Assembly (NCBI RefSeq): GCF_003966125.1
Contig: NZ_RXMA01000004.1
Location: 1-64,000, forward strand
DNA: 64,000 nt
From: Azospirillum griseum
GTDB taxonomy: Bacteria > Pseudomonadota > Alphaproteobacteria > Azospirillales > Azospirillaceae
Reading direction: 5' to 3'
Below, piece after piece: positions 8,260 to 17,974 of the stretch; the first letter of the stretch is position 1; each line of letters begins with the position of its first letter. The translations under genes and the position numbers were made by a program. Below the pieces are notes generated by a model. The model was not told the origin of the DNA, made no database searches, and was given only the letters and a program-made list of their open reading frames with translations.

Positions 8260-8700
8260 CTATCCGGCCAGATCGTGCAGGATCGGGCAATCCGGGCGGT
8301 CGTCGCCGTGGCAGGCTTCGGCCAGACGGCGCAGGCTGTCGCGCATCGCCGTCAGTTCGGCGATTTTCGCTTCCAACTCATCCATATGGGCCTGCGCCAC
8401 CCGCTTCACCTCGGCGCTGGAGCGGTCCCGGTCGCGCCACAGCCCGACCAGGGTCTGGATTTGCTCGATGCTGAACCACAGCCCACGGGCGCGCCGGACA
8501 AAGCGCAGGACATGGACCTCCGCCGGGCTGTAAAGCCGATAGCCGGAGGCGGTGCGCCCGGCCTGCGGGATCAGGCCGATGGATTCGTAATAGCGGATCA
8601 GCTTGGCGTTGACGCCCGACGCCTTGGCGGCGTCACCGATGGTCACGCCCCCAGTTGCGGCCCCTCCGTTTCCCGCGCCCTCGTTTCCAGTCTTGTCCAT
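8260..8700 (-). CDS. cueR: Copper-responsive MerR-family regulator CueR
   Basis: 146 residues. After about 18 low-complexity residues the MerR winged helix begins: TIGDAAKASGVNAKLIRYYESIGLIP, then GYRLYSPAEVHVLRFVRRAR. A dimerisation helix leads to the metal loop C130-HGDDRPD-C138, the Cys-x7-Cys spacing that selects Cu(I), Ag(I) or Au(I) in CueR. The start codon overlaps the copA stop (TGATG), so it is translationally coupled to copA and both are read from the CueR-type promoter at 11235-11265. CueR twists such long-spacer promoters into an active form when it binds metal, giving autoregulated copper defence. Confidence 0.92.
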   Translation of the reverse strand: MDKTGNEGAGNGGAATGGVTIGDAAKASGVNAKLIRYYESIGLIPQAGRTASGYRLYSPAEVHVLRFVRRARGLWFSIEQIQTLVGLWRDRDRSSAEVKRVAQAHMDELEAKIAELTAMRDSLRRLAEACHGDDRPDCPILHDLAG

Positions 8701-11159
8701 CACGCCCCCTCCTTTGGCAGGGTCCAGCCGCGCAGACTGAGCGCGTTCACCATGACGCTGACCGAGCTGAGCGCCATCGCCGCCCCCGCCAACACCGGGC
8801 TGAGATGGCCCGAGGCCGCCAGCGGAATGCCGACCAGATTGTAGGCGAAGGCCCAGAACAGCCCTTGGCGGATTTTGCCGTGGGTCCGCCGGGCGATGTC
8901 GATGGCCCCGGCGACCAGACGCGGATCCCCGCGCATCAGCGTCACCCCGGCGCTGTGCATCGCCACGTCGCTGCCGGTCGCCATGGCGATGCCGACATCC
9001 GCCGCCGCCAGGGCAGGGGCGTCGTTGATGCCATCGCCCACCATGGCGACGCGCGCACCTTCCCCCTTCAGCGTGGCGATGACGGCGGCCTTGTCGCCCG
9101 GCAGAACCTCGGCGAACACGCGCTCGATCCCCAGGGTGGCGGCCACAGCGCGCGCGGCTCCCCAACCGTCGCCCGTCACCATCACCGCCGCCACTCCCTG
9201 TCCACGCAGCGCGGCGATGGCGGCGGCGGCGGTCGGCTTCACCGTGTCCCCGAAGGCGATCAGGCCCAGCACTGTCGCGGGTCCATCGGCCCCATCCCGC
9301 TCCACCAGCCAGGAGACCGTCCGCCCGGCGCTTTCCAGGGCGGCGGCCCGTGGCCCCAGGGCGTCGTCAGCGCCACCCCACTCCGCCACCGCGCGGGCGT
9401 TGCCCAACAGCAGGGCGCGCCCGGCCACCACCCCCGTCACCCCGCGCCCGGCCAGCGCGCGGAAGTCGGTCACCGGTTCCAGTGGAATGGCCTGGGCGGC
9501 GGCCTCGCGCACCGCCTGGCCCAACGGGTGCTCGCTGGTCGCCTGCAAGGCGGCGGCCCGCCGCAGCAGATCCGCCGCATTCCCTCCCGCCGCCGGAACC
9601 AGATCGGTCACGCGCGGCGTGCCTTCGGTCAGGGTCCCGGTTTTGTCAAACGCCACCAGGGTGACGGCGTGCGCCCGCTCCAACGCCTCGGCATCCTTGA
9701 TGAGCACCCCCTGACGGGCCGCCGCCCCCATCCCCACCATCAGGGCGGTGGGTGTGGCCAACCCCAGCGCGCAGGGGCAGGCGATCACCAGCACCGACAC
9801 AGCGGTGACGATGGCCTGTTCCGCGTCGCCGGTCGCCAGCCACCAGGCGACGAGCGTCGCCCCGGCCACCGCCAGGACCGCCGGAACGAACACCGCGCTG
9901 ACCCGGTCGACCAATCGTTGAATCGGGGCCTTCGACGCCTGGGCGCTGTCCACCAGCCGAACGATGCGGGCCAGCGTGGTGTCGCCCCCCACCGCCGTGA
10001 CCTCCACCGTCAACGCGCCGTCGCGATTGAGCGATCCGCCGGTGACGCGTGCGCCCGGCTCCTTGTCCACCGGCAGGCTTTCGCCGGTCAGCATGGACTC
10101 GTCCACGCCGCCACTGCCCTCCACCACCGTGCCGTCCAGCGGAATCCGCTCCCCCGGACGAACGCGGACGCGGTCGCCCACCCGCACCCGCTCCACCGGA
10201 ACCTCGCGTTCGCTGCCGTCGCGCCACAGCCGGGCGGTGGCCGGGCGCAGATCCATCAAGGCGCGGATCGCCGCCACCGTCCGTCCCTTGGCCCGCGATT
10301 CCAACGCCTTGCCCAGCAGCACAAAGGCGATCAGCACGGCGGAGCTTTCAAAATACAGATGCGGGCTGTGGCCGGGATGGGCGGTGAGCAGGGCGTACAG
10401 GCTCAGGCCCCACGCGGCCGAGGTCCCAAGCGCCACCAACAGGTCCATGTTGCCCGCCCCAGCGCGCAGGGCCTTCCACCCCGCCCGGTAGAAACGCGCG
10501 CCAAGCCCGAACTGAACCACGCTGGCCAGCGCCAGTTGCGCCCAACCGGGCAGCATCCAGTCGGCCCCGAACAGGTCGCCGACCATGCCCAAGGCCAACG
10601 GGGCCGCCAACCCGGCGGCGGCCAGCGCGTGGAACGCCTCCCGCCGGGCGTGGGCGGCGCGCGGGTCGTCCGAACCGGTCCCGCCCGCATCGTCCATCGG
10701 CGTGGCGGTGAATCCGGCGCGCTCCACCGCCGCGATCAGCCGGTCGGCGCCGGTGGCGCTGCCGAACACGACGATCTGCGCGCGTTCGCTCGCCAGATTG
10801 ACGTTGGCCTGCTCCACGCCCGGCACGCGCGCCAGCGCCTTTTCCACCCGACCAGCGCAGGAGGCACAGGTCATGCCGCCAATGGTCAGGGCAATGTCCC
10901 GCCGTTCCGCCTGGAACCCGGCCTTTTCGATGGCATCGGCCACCGCCCGGGCGTCGCCCGCACCGGAAAACACCACCCGTGCCCGCTCCGTCGCCAGATT
11001 GACGGCGGCCTCCGTCACGTCGGGCAGGCGCGCCAGCGCCTTTTCCACCCGCCGGGCGCAAGAGGCGCAGGTCATGCCCGACACGCCGATGTCGATCACC
11101 GCAGCAGGGGCGGGCGCGAGGGCTGGTGAGGGTGGGGTCGCTGTGGTGGCGCTGGTCAT
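8700..11159 (-). CDS. copA: Cu(I)-exporting P1B-type ATPase CopA
   Basis: 819 residues. It pumps Cu(I) from cytoplasm to periplasm. Two heavy-metal-associated domains are present, with GMTCASC at 28-34 and 95-101. These are followed by the membrane domain with the intramembrane CPC motif (in [13 protein letters not shown], around residue 460), the actuator LTGES, the phosphorylation site DKTGTLTEG (around 505), SEHPLG in the nucleotide domain and [11 protein letters not shown] (around 708). The CPC and the two CxxC domains place it in the P1B-1 copper group. It is the first gene of a two-gene operon with cueR. The ATG at 11159 gives a proline/alanine-rich lead-in before the first metal-binding domain. 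Confidence 0.95.
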   Translation of the reverse strand: MTSATTATPPSPALAPAPAAVIDIGVSGMTCASCARRVEKALARLPDVTEAAVNLATERARVVFSGAGDARAVADAIEKAGFQAERRDIALTIGGMTCASCAGRVEKALARVPGVEQANVNLASERAQIVVFGSATGADRLIAAVERAGFTATPMDDAGGTGSDDPRAAHARREAFHALAAAGLAAPLALGMVGDLFGADWMLPGWAQLALASVVQFGLGARFYRAGWKALRAGAGNMDLLVALGTSAAWGLSLYALLTAHPGHSPHLYFESSAVLIAFVLLGKALESRAKGRTVAAIRALMDLRPATARLWRDGSEREVPVERVRVGDRVRVRPGERIPLDGTVVEGSGGVDESMLTGESLPVDKEPGARVTGGSLNRDGALTVEVTAVGGDTTLARIVRLVDSAQASKAPIQRLVDRVSAVFVPAVLAVAGATLVAWWLATGDAEQAIVTAVSVLVIACPCALGLATPTALMVGMGAAARQGVLIKDAEALERAHAVTLVAFDKTGTLTEGTPRVTDLVPAAGGNAADLLRRAAALQATSEHPLGQAVREAAAQAIPLEPVTDFRALAGRGVTGVVAGRALLLGNARAVAEWGGADDALGPRAAALESAGRTVSWLVERDGADGPATVLGLIAFGDTVKPTAAAAIAALRGQGVAAVMVTGDGWGAARAVAATLGIERVFAEVLPGDKAAVIATLKGEGARVAMVGDGINDAPALAAADVGIAMATGSDVAMHSAGVTLMRGDPRLVAGAIDIARRTHGKIRQGLFWAFAYNLVGIPLAASGHLSPVLAGAAMALSSVSVMVNALSLRGWTLPKEGA

Positions 11160-11234
11160 GGCCGGTCATCCTTCCGTGTTCACCCCCCGCCCGTTCGTCG
11201 CATCGGGTTTGCCGCAGGGGGGGCCGCGCACCGG

Positions 11235-11265
11235 AGCATCGTGCTTCCAGCGATTGGAAGGTCAA
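11235..11265 (-). promoter_or_regulatory. CueR-type promoter of copA-cueR
   Basis: On the minus strand: TTGACC (11265-11260), a 19-base spacer, then GATGCT (11240-11235). The spacer contains the dyad CTTCCA-N5-TGGAAG (11244-11260). This is the layout of known CueR promoters, in which the 19-base spacer is too long for sigma-70 until CueR untwists it. The -35 and first half-site are nearly identical to those of the Escherichia coli copA promoter. Confidence 0.85.
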
Positions 11266-11425
11266 GGGGGAAAAATGCCGCTGGCGGACCGGCTTTCCGA
11301 CGGGGGAGCGCTGGAGCGGGCGCGCCGCCGATCACGGGCATTGCCGGAGCCGGGCACCCTCTGGGATTGTTGGAAACCATCCCCATATAGGGGGGATTCC
11401 CTGTTCCGGCGATTGGGCGGTTTTC

Positions 11426-12802
11426 GTGCGCTTCCCTGACCTGACCGGCGTGTTCGACGTCGGCACCCTTCTGGAAACCAACGTCCGTCTTGGCGTGACC
11501 GGCCTGCGCCGGGCGGGCAAGACCGTGTTCGTCACCGCCCTGGTGGACAATCTGTTGAAGGCCGGGCGGCTGCCCTTCCTGGACGTGGTGTCCAGCGGGC
11601 GGTTCCAGGCGTCCCGCCTGCGGCCACAGCCCGATCCCGACGTGCCGCGCTTTGACGTGGAAGGCCATCTGGCCGCCCTGGCGGGACCGGAACCGCGTTG
11701 GCCCGACACCACCAAGGGCATCGGGCAGTTGCGCGTGTCGATCCGCTACCAACCCGGTTCGGCCCTGCTGCGCACGGTGCAGCCGGTGGCCACGCTCAAC
11801 CTCGACATCGTCGATTATCCCGGCGAATGGCTGCTCGATCTGCCGCTGCTGCGCCTGAGCTTTGCCGAATGGAGCGGCCTGACGCTGGATCTCGCCCAGC
11901 AGGCTCCGCGCGACGGGCTGTCGGCCCTGTGGCGTCACTGGCTGGCCGACATCGACCCGACCGCCCCGGCGGAGGAAACGGCGGCGCGGCAGGGGGCGGC
12001 CCTCTACACCGACTATCTGCACGCCTGCCGCCGGGCCGACACGCTGTTGAGCCTGATCCAGCCGGGACGCTTCGTCGAACCCGGCGACATGAAGGACGCG
12101 CCGCTGTTGACCTTCTGCCCGCTGTCCGGCGGCCTCGGCGGGCGCGGCAGCCTGTGGGAGCTGATGGAGAACCGGTACGAGGCCTACAAGACCAACGTCG
12201 TCCGCCGGTTCTTCACCGATCATTTCGCCCGGCTCGACCGCCAGATCGTCTTGATCGACGTGCTGGGCGCGCTGAACGCCGGGCCGTACGGCATGGCCGA
12301 CATGAAACGCGCCCTGGAACTGAGCCTGGAGCCGTTCCGTCATGGGGCCTCGGGCTGGTTCGATTGGCTGTTCGGCAGCAAGATCGACCGCGTGCTGTTC
12401 GCCGCGACCAAGGCCGACCACATCGCCGCCCACCAGCACGCCCATTTGCGCGGTTTGCTCGACCAATTGGTCGGCAACGCCCGCTCGGCCATCCGTTTTG
12501 ACGGCGCGGCGGTGGAAACCATGGCGATCGCCGCCGTGAAATGCACCGAAAGCGTGACCACCGAGCATGAGGGGCGGCAACTGCGCTGCGTGCGCGGGAC
12601 TCCGGTGGGGCGCGACCGCCCGACCGTGCTGTTTCCCGGCGAAATCCCGGACAACGCCGACGCCTTCCCGCCCGGCCGCGAGCATCCTTACAATTTTCTG
12701 CCCTTCCGCCCGCCCGCCGATCTGGGGCGCGACCCGCGCGGCCTGCCGCACATCCGGCTCGATCAGGCGCTGCAATTCCTGCTGGGGGATTATCTGGAAT
12801 GA
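11426..12802 (+). CDS. ycjX: YcjX-family P-loop protein
   Basis: About 458 residues from the GTG at 11426, the only reasonable start just before the family N-terminus; the frame stays open further upstream but has no plausible start there. YcjX (DUF463) proteins are P-loop NTPases seen in envelope-stress operons with YcjF; their exact function is unknown. The Walker A is GVTGLRRAGKT (about 24-34) and a Walker B/G3-like DYPGEW follows at about 129. The C-terminal half is family-conserved, with NFLPFRPP and a final IRLDQALQFLLGD. It overlaps the next gene by four bases. Length agrees with the family (about 465). Confidence 0.85.
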   Translation: MRFPDLTGVFDVGTLLETNVRLGVTGLRRAGKTVFVTALVDNLLKAGRLPFLDVVSSGRFQASRLRPQPDPDVPRFDVEGHLAALAGPEPRWPDTTKGIGQLRVSIRYQPGSALLRTVQPVATLNLDIVDYPGEWLLDLPLLRLSFAEWSGLTLDLAQQAPRDGLSALWRHWLADIDPTAPAEETAARQGAALYTDYLHACRRADTLLSLIQPGRFVEPGDMKDAPLLTFCPLSGGLGGRGSLWELMENRYEAYKTNVVRRFFTDHFARLDRQIVLIDVLGALNAGPYGMADMKRALELSLEPFRHGASGWFDWLFGSKIDRVLFAATKADHIAAHQHAHLRGLLDQLVGNARSAIRFDGAAVETMAIAAVKCTESVTTEHEGRQLRCVRGTPVGRDRPTVLFPGEIPDNADAFPPGREHPYNFLPFRPPADLGRDPRGLPHIRLDQALQFLLGDYLE

Positions 12803-13878
12803 CCGACCCGGCCCACGATTCCGCCCCCAGCGCCCCGGCCACCACCGTTGCGGCCCCCGCCGCCGCCTGGATTCCCCCCATGGAGTTCGCCGCCGAGGCC
12901 GCCCAGCCGCTGGCGGTGGCGGAGGAACAGGCGCTGCTGTCGGCGGGCGCGCTCGTCCCCGCCGCAAGCGAAACGGACACCGTCGCGGATGACCCGATCC
13001 ACCCCGCGCCGCCGACGCCCCCGCCGCAGCGCCGGGCGCTGCGGTGGCTGGTGGGCGCGATGGCCGGGCTGTTGGTGGTGGGCGTCGGGTTGGACACCGC
13101 CGACACCCTGGCGCGCGCCTTCGCCGCCAGCGCGGCGCTGGGCCTTCTGGTCGCGCTGCTGCTGACGGGGGCCGGGCTGGCGTTGGTCGGGTTGCTGGTG
13201 GGGGAATGGCGCGCCCTGCGCCGCCTGCGCGCCATCGAATCCCTGCGGCGGGAGGCGGAACGGCTGACCCTCGGCCAACGGCACGGATCCGCCGGGTCCT
13301 TTGCCGGGGCGCTGACGGCGCTCTACGCCCCGCGCCCCGAATTGCAGGGGGCGTTGACCCGCCTGCGCGATCACGTCACCGACGCCCACGACGACGGCGA
13401 GATCGTGCGCCTGCTGGATCACGAGTTGCTGACCCCCATCGACCGGATGGCGCACCAGCGGGTGTTGCTGGCCGCGCGCGACACGGCGGTGACGACGGCT
13501 CTCAGCCCGTCGGCGCTGCTGGATCTGACCGTGGTGCTGTGGCGGAACCTGAAACTGGTCCGCGAGATCGCCGCCCTGTACGGCGCGCAGCCCGGCTACA
13601 TCGGATCGGTGCGGCTGCTGCGGCGGATGCTGGCCAACCTTGCCGTCGCCGGTTTGACGGAAAGCGCCCATCATCTGGCGGTGGAGGCGCTGGGCGGGAC
13701 CATCGCCGCCGCCATTTCGACCCGGATGGGGCAGGGTGTCATCAACGGGCTGCTGACGGCGCGCGTCGGGCTGACGGCGATGCATCTGTGCCGACCCATC
13801 GCCTTCGGCCCCGGCAACCGCCCCAGCCTGACCCGCATCCGCAAGGAGGTTCTGACCCTGCCCCAACAGCTGCTGTGA
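12799..13878 (+). CDS. YcjF-like inner-membrane protein (TIGR01620/DUF697)
   Basis: 359 residues, start overlapping the ycjX stop (ATGA). The first 80 residues are Ala/Pro-rich and probably disordered. Two membrane helices follow (around 80-99 and 112-135), then a cytoplasmic helical region and a hydrophobic DUF697-like C-terminal segment ending with the conserved RIRKEVL. The pairing with ycjX is the main reason for the assignment; the family is thought to act with YcjX at the inner membrane, but its biochemical job is not known. Confidence 0.8.
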   Translation: MTDPAHDSAPSAPATTVAAPAAAWIPPMEFAAEAAQPLAVAEEQALLSAGALVPAASETDTVADDPIHPAPPTPPPQRRALRWLVGAMAGLLVVGVGLDTADTLARAFAASAALGLLVALLLTGAGLALVGLLVGEWRALRRLRAIESLRREAERLTLGQRHGSAGSFAGALTALYAPRPELQGALTRLRDHVTDAHDDGEIVRLLDHELLTPIDRMAHQRVLLAARDTAVTTALSPSALLDLTVVLWRNLKLVREIAALYGAQPGYIGSVRLLRRMLANLAVAGLTESAHHLAVEALGGTIAAAISTRMGQGVINGLLTARVGLTAMHLCRPIAFGPGNRPSLTRIRKEVLTLPQQLL

Positions 13879-13887
13879 CGCGCCGGT

Positions 13888-14412
13888 TCAGGCGCTGGCG
13901 GTTTCGCCCTGCGGGTTGCGCACGGTCCCGATCATGTGCAGGGAGCTTTGCAGGGTCAGCTTGTCCAACGCCTCCACCCGCAGGCTGGAGAAGATCTTGA
14001 TGCGGCTTTCCAGCTCGACATAGGCGCGGCGGAAGGCACGGCGGATCTTCTCCTCCGACCCCTCGGCGGTGGACGGATCCTCAACCCCCCAATGGGCGGT
14101 CAGCGGCGCGCCGATGAAGGCCGGGCAGGTTTCGCCCGCTGCCTTGTCGCAGACGGTGAAGACGAAATCCAGCGGCGGGGAGCCGGGCATCGCGAACTCC
14201 TCCCAGCTTTTGGAGCGCAGGCCGTCGGTCTTGTAGTTGAACGCTTCGAGCGTGGCCAGCGTGTGCGGGTTGATCTGTCCCGCCGGGTTGCTGCCCGCCG
14301 AATGGGCGATGAAGCGCCCGGCCCCCCAGCGGCGCATCAGGCATTCCGCCATGATGCTGCGCGCCGAATTGTGGGTGCAGACGAACAGGACGTTGTAGAT
14401 TTTGTCGGTCAT
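13888..14412 (-). CDS. arsC: Arsenate reductase, thioredoxin-linked (LMW-PTP fold)
   Basis: 174 residues. The N-terminal P-loop C12-THNSAR-R18 (in FVCTHNSARS) is the low-molecular-weight phosphatase active site used by ArsC of the Staphylococcus type. Two further cysteines, C88 and C96 in FTVCDKAAGETCP, match the shuttle cysteines that pass a disulfide to thioredoxin (C82 and C89 in S. aureus). DPST follows in the position of the conserved general-acid loop. The C-terminus extends about 35 residues beyond the usual length. No arsB, acr3 or arsR gene is nearby, so this arsC stands alone, and arsenite export would need a gene elsewhere. Confidence 0.85.
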   Translation of the reverse strand: MTDKIYNVLFVCTHNSARSIMAECLMRRWGAGRFIAHSAGSNPAGQINPHTLATLEAFNYKTDGLRSKSWEEFAMPGSPPLDFVFTVCDKAAGETCPAFIGAPLTAHWGVEDPSTAEGSEEKIRRAFRRAYVELESRIKIFSSLRVEALDKLTLQSSLHMIGTVRNPQGETASA

Positions 14413-14543
14413 GGCCCATCCCCAGGATCAGGCCCGCCGCAAGGCACAGGCGGGCGGCCGCATCCTGCCGCGCCCGGCCGTCCCGGCTCAAATCAAGCTT
14501 TTGTGTCAGTCGCCGCGCGTGGCCGTCACCGCGCCGCTTGGCC

Positions 14544-15893
14544 TCAATCCAGCATCGGATAGCCGGTTTCGATGCGGACCAGCGCGGCCAGCAGCGGCGC
14601 GCCGATGTCGCGGCGCACGAAGTTGCTGGATTTTTCCGCCGCCCCGACCGCCGCCTGGAAGCTGCGCCGCCACCGGTCATCGCCGTACAGGATCTTTTCC
14701 GCCTTGGCCTTTTGCGCCAGCAGACCGGGGCGGCGTCCGCCCGCGTCGTCGGTCAGCTTGCCCAACCGCTTCATCAGTTCGGTTGCCGTCGTGCTGTCGC
14801 CGCGTTTCAGCGCCGCTTCGATCAACTCGGCGTAGGCCTCGCCGCGCGTGTCGATGTCGGCCACCTGCTCGGCGTAGGACAGGGCCGGGCCGCCCTCTCC
14901 CCGCCGGGCCAGACGGCCCAACACGGTGGGGATGGTCCAGGGGTTTTCATCCTGCACCGTGCGCAGCAGCGACAGCGCCAGGGTGACGTCCCCCATTTCC
15001 GCCGCCGCCACCGCCAATTCGGGCGGGCAGCAGTCGCCGCGCGTGTCCTTGAATTTGGAAAACTGGGTTTCGACCGCGTTCAGAAACAGGGTGCGGGCCT
15101 GCGCCTCCTTCCCGGCGCGCAGCAGGGTTTGCGCGACCAGCCCCAATTCCCAGGCGCAGCCATGCCCGGTGGCGTAGCTCTTGGCCTCTTCCGCCAGGGC
15201 GTTGGTCAGGCCCAGATCGCCGCGCCAGGCGGCGGCCTTGGCGATGTCGGCCAGATTGTAGAGGCGGGTGGAGCAATCGGCGATCTGCCGGGTGATGTCC
15301 AACGCCAGTTGGGTTTGCCCCATCAGGGTCAGCGCGCGGGCCACGAACAGATCCTGCCCGGCGCTGTCGGTCACGCCGCCCCGGCGCACCGCGCTGACAA
15401 ACGGAGCGACGATCTCCTTGGCCCGCCCGGAATCGCCGATCTGGTGGTAGGCGACGGCCAGCGACAGCCAATCCCAACGGGCGGCGGAAATCGGCGTTTC
15501 CACCGGTGGCAGCATTTCGCCGATCCGGTGCAGGAAACACAGGCTGGTCAGCGGCTCGTTGCAGACCATGGCGCGGATGCGGGCGCGGAAATCGTAAAAA
15601 TCGAAATCGCCGACAAACTGATTGGTGACGAGCTGCACCGCCAGCGCGCTGTCCGGGTATTTGGCGACGATGTCGGCGAACAGCTTGTCCGCCTCTTTCA
15701 GCAGCCGAGCCTCTTCCGCCACATCCAGGCTGTTGTCCGCCTGCTTGATGAGTTGCAGCGCCTGGATGAACATCCGGTTGGCCGGGCCGGATTCCTGCGC
15801 CCACGCGCCACCGGTCGCCGTCAGAACCAGAAGGGCAACGGCGACCAGACAACGCCCCAAACACAGAGGCAGACGGGCAAAGGCTGAAGCCAT
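14544..15893 (-). CDS. Secreted helical-repeat protein, unknown function
   Basis: 449 residues with a clear Sec signal peptide: LPLCLGRCLVAVALLVLTATGGAWAQ with cleavage after AWA. The mature part is entirely helical and looks like TPR/SEL1-type repeats: paired helices with Ala at conserved positions, such as LALDITRQIADCSTRLYNLADIAKAAAWRGD and the next units. Several cysteines may form periplasmic disulfides. I do not recognise a named family. It lies just upstream of the BON lipoprotein on the same strand, 18 bases apart, so the two may be co-transcribed and act in the envelope. Confidence 0.7.
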   Translation of the reverse strand: MASAFARLPLCLGRCLVAVALLVLTATGGAWAQESGPANRMFIQALQLIKQADNSLDVAEEARLLKEADKLFADIVAKYPDSALAVQLVTNQFVGDFDFYDFRARIRAMVCNEPLTSLCFLHRIGEMLPPVETPISAARWDWLSLAVAYHQIGDSGRAKEIVAPFVSAVRRGGVTDSAGQDLFVARALTLMGQTQLALDITRQIADCSTRLYNLADIAKAAAWRGDLGLTNALAEEAKSYATGHGCAWELGLVAQTLLRAGKEAQARTLFLNAVETQFSKFKDTRGDCCPPELAVAAAEMGDVTLALSLLRTVQDENPWTIPTVLGRLARRGEGGPALSYAEQVADIDTRGEAYAELIEAALKRGDSTTATELMKRLGKLTDDAGGRRPGLLAQKAKAEKILYGDDRWRRSFQAAVGAAEKSSNFVRRDIGAPLLAALVRIETGYPMLD

Positions 15894-15911
15894 GACAGTG
15901 TGGATTCGATC

Positions 15912-16505
15912 TTACAGGCTGGAGATGATGCGAACGTAATTGACCACACGTTGAACATTGGGAACAGAGCGTGCGTGTTGAATCACGCGATCCAATTCGG
16001 GCTGCCCCGTGGCTGTTCCCATCAGATACACCACGCCGTCAACCGTATCGATGCTGTAATTCTGGCTGCGAATGTCCAGATCTATGGTCAATTTTGTCCG
16101 CAGTTGCGTGGTGATCCAGGTGTCTTTGGCGCTGTCGACAACACCGCCACCGGAGTCAACCAACACCTCGTTGATCACCTCCTTGACCCCATCCGCCTGC
16201 CAGCACAAGCGGACGAGATCCTGGCGCGTCTGCTCGTTTGGCGACCGACCGGTCAGCAGCACGCGACCGTGGTCCACCGTCAACGTCACTCCAGAGGACA
16301 GATCCACCGAGTGCTGAAACCAAAGATGGTTGATGGTGGCGCGGATTTCCGTGTCGGTGGCGAACCCCTTCAGCCCGCGATGCTCCGAGGCGGCCACAGC
16401 GGCACCTCCGACCCCGCCGATCAGCAGCGGAGTGCAGGCGCTCGTGGTTCCGGCGCAGACCAGCGCGATTCCGAAAAGCGACACGAAACGGTTCAATCTC
16501 GCCAC
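15912..16505 (-). CDS. BON-domain outer-membrane lipoprotein
   Basis: 197 residues from the GTG at 16505, chosen because a strong GGGGGAGG lies six bases upstream; a longer frame to 16631 lacks such a site. The N-terminus is a lipoprotein signal, RLNRFVSLFGIALVCAGTT, with the lipobox Cys at 24 (TSAC). Two BON domains follow, one with ATINHLWFQ and VLLTGRSPNEQ, the other with TTQLRTKLTID and VVYLMGTA. This two-BON lipoprotein layout matches DolP (YraP) of enterobacteria, which sits at the division site in the outer membrane and supports envelope integrity. The assignment to the DolP group is by layout only. Confidence 0.82.
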   Translation of the reverse strand: MARLNRFVSLFGIALVCAGTTSACTPLLIGGVGGAAVAASEHRGLKGFATDTEIRATINHLWFQHSVDLSSGVTLTVDHGRVLLTGRSPNEQTRQDLVRLCWQADGVKEVINEVLVDSGGGVVDSAKDTWITTQLRTKLTIDLDIRSQNYSIDTVDGVVYLMGTATGQPELDRVIQHARSVPNVQRVVNYVRIISSL

Positions 16506-16702
16506 AGCCGACCTCCCCCTGCTCGGTCCATCGCCACCGGTTCCCGCGCTCTGGTTGCGAGGTCGGCGGCGGGAAAAGGTCATGGTGTGGGAGACTTGGC
16601 AATGGGGAATCGGAGATGATTTCCGAGACACTGTCGATTTCTCCTCAAGTGATGCACGGATGTTGCACTTGCCGCGCCTGCGAAAGGAACATGGTGGCGC
16701 AT

Positions 16703-17563
16703 TCAGGCGAATTGACGGTGGGATAGGACGGCGGCGATTTCCCGCGCCAGCACGCGCGCCACCCGCCGACGGGCGTCGGGCGTGCGCAGCATCTCCTCAT
16801 CCTGGGGGTTGGACAGGAAGCCGGTTTCCACCAACAGCGATGGCACATCCGGTGCCTTCAGCACCGCGAAGTTGGCTGCGCGCATGGGATTGTCCAGCAG
16901 GCGCAAATCCCTTCCCGCCCCCCGAACCAAGGTTTGCCGCGCGACCAACGATGCATTTCGGGTGTGCCTGGCCGTCAGGTCACGCAAAATATCCTTCACA
17001 ATCTGCCGCCCCGCCTTGCTGTCGCGCCCGCCAAAACGATCCGCCTGGTTTTCCTGTTGGGCCAGACGGGACGCGAAGCTGTCGGATGCCTTGGTGGACA
17101 GGGTGTAGGCCGACAAGCCCCGTGCCCCCACATTGGGTGCGCTGTCGGCATGAATGGACACGAACAGATCGGCCTCTGCCTTGCGGGCAATCGCCACGCG
17201 ATCATCCAACGCCAAAAAACGGTCATCACTGCGGGTCAGTCGGGTGACGACGCGATGCCGGTCGATCAGCAGGCGCGCCACCTCACGCGCGATGTCCAGC
17301 GTCACGTCTTTTTCCTGCGTGCCGTGCAACCCAATGGCACCGGGATCCGGACCACCATGGCCGGGATCCAGCATCACCAGTCGGGAACGGGGCGGTCGAC
17401 CGGGGGAGCGGGGCAGTGGTTTGTTGCTCGATTGTGGGCCTGCCATGCGCTGTTCGGCGGATTGGGCCAACGAGGCGGGGCCCCACAACCGCAACGCCAC
17501 AGGCACCCCTATGACCAACGCCAGCAGTCGTCTGCGGTCCATTCGTTGAACACCATCTTGCAT
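16703..17563 (-). CDS. N-acetylmuramoyl-L-alanine amidase (Amidase_3)
   Basis: About 286 residues from the ATG at 17563; ATG at 17542 is equally possible. The N-terminus, MDRRRLLALVIGVPVAL in the shorter form, has a twin-arginine-like signal, as in AmiA and AmiC. The zinc-dependent amidase domain shows the ligands in LDPGHGGPDPGAIG (His), TQEKDVTLDIA (Glu) and SIHADSAP (His), and the catalytic Glu in VETGFLSNPQDE. The enzyme would cleave the stem peptide from peptidoglycan during cell separation. No AMIN or LysM targeting domain is present in front, so targeting may depend on partners. It is a single gene between the BON lipoprotein and the DUF465 gene. Confidence 0.9.
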   Translation of the reverse strand: MQDGVQRMDRRRLLALVIGVPVALRLWGPASLAQSAEQRMAGPQSSNKPLPRSPGRPPRSRLVMLDPGHGGPDPGAIGLHGTQEKDVTLDIAREVARLLIDRHRVVTRLTRSDDRFLALDDRVAIARKAEADLFVSIHADSAPNVGARGLSAYTLSTKASDSFASRLAQQENQADRFGGRDSKAGRQIVKDILRDLTARHTRNASLVARQTLVRGAGRDLRLLDNPMRAANFAVLKAPDVPSLLVETGFLSNPQDEEMLRTPDARRRVARVLAREIAAVLSHRQFA

Positions 17564-17795
17564 CAGGTTTGCCGGAATTCCACACAAGCAACATCCATAT
17601 TTTGTTAACCAATGGGGTTGCCGCAAACTCTTGTCAAGGCTTGCAGGATTGGAACGAGATTGTCGTGGGTGAATATTAACCCTTCATCTGCGACGGTGTT
17701 GAAAACACCCTGTTCATCTCCCGATCAGGGAAAACCATTGCTTGAAGGACGTTGCAAAAAAGACTAATATTTATCAATCAGCACAGGAGGTGCCG

Positions 17796-17963
17796 ATGTT
17801 AAGGAAAGCCCTGTTCAACATCATCCGCCAGGAACAGCGCGAGGTTGAAGACGAACTCGAACGCGAGGAACGTCGCTCCGTTCCCGATTCCAGTCGTCTT
17901 GTCGGGTTGAGGCAAGAGATGACCAGCCTCCGACGCGAGTTGGAACATTATCAAGACGTGTGA
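17796..17963 (+). CDS. Small coiled-coil protein, DUF465/YdcH-like
   Basis: 55 residues from the ATG at 17796, with an ideal AGGAGG five to six bases upstream. The protein is one charged helical hairpin: QREVEDELEREERR, then VPDSSRLVGLRQEMTSLRREL, matching the YdcH (DUF465) pattern in which a Pro-Asp turn joins two amphipathic helices. Members are widespread in alphaproteobacteria and of unknown function. An ATG at 17742 in the same frame lacks a ribosome site. Confidence 0.75.
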   Translation: MLRKALFNIIRQEQREVEDELEREERRSVPDSSRLVGLRQEMTSLRRELEHYQDV

Positions 17964-17974
17964 CGGTCCGCTTG

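Noticed and set aside
8655-11129. An 824-codon open frame on the plus strand opposite copA
   Set aside because: It is antisense to copA and its residues are low-complexity (Gly, His, Arg, Pro); no family pattern.
14544-15893. Calling the secreted helical protein a YbgF/CpoB-type TPR protein
   Set aside because: The repeats resemble TPRs only loosely and there is no coiled-coil start or Tol-Pal context, so it was left as unknown.
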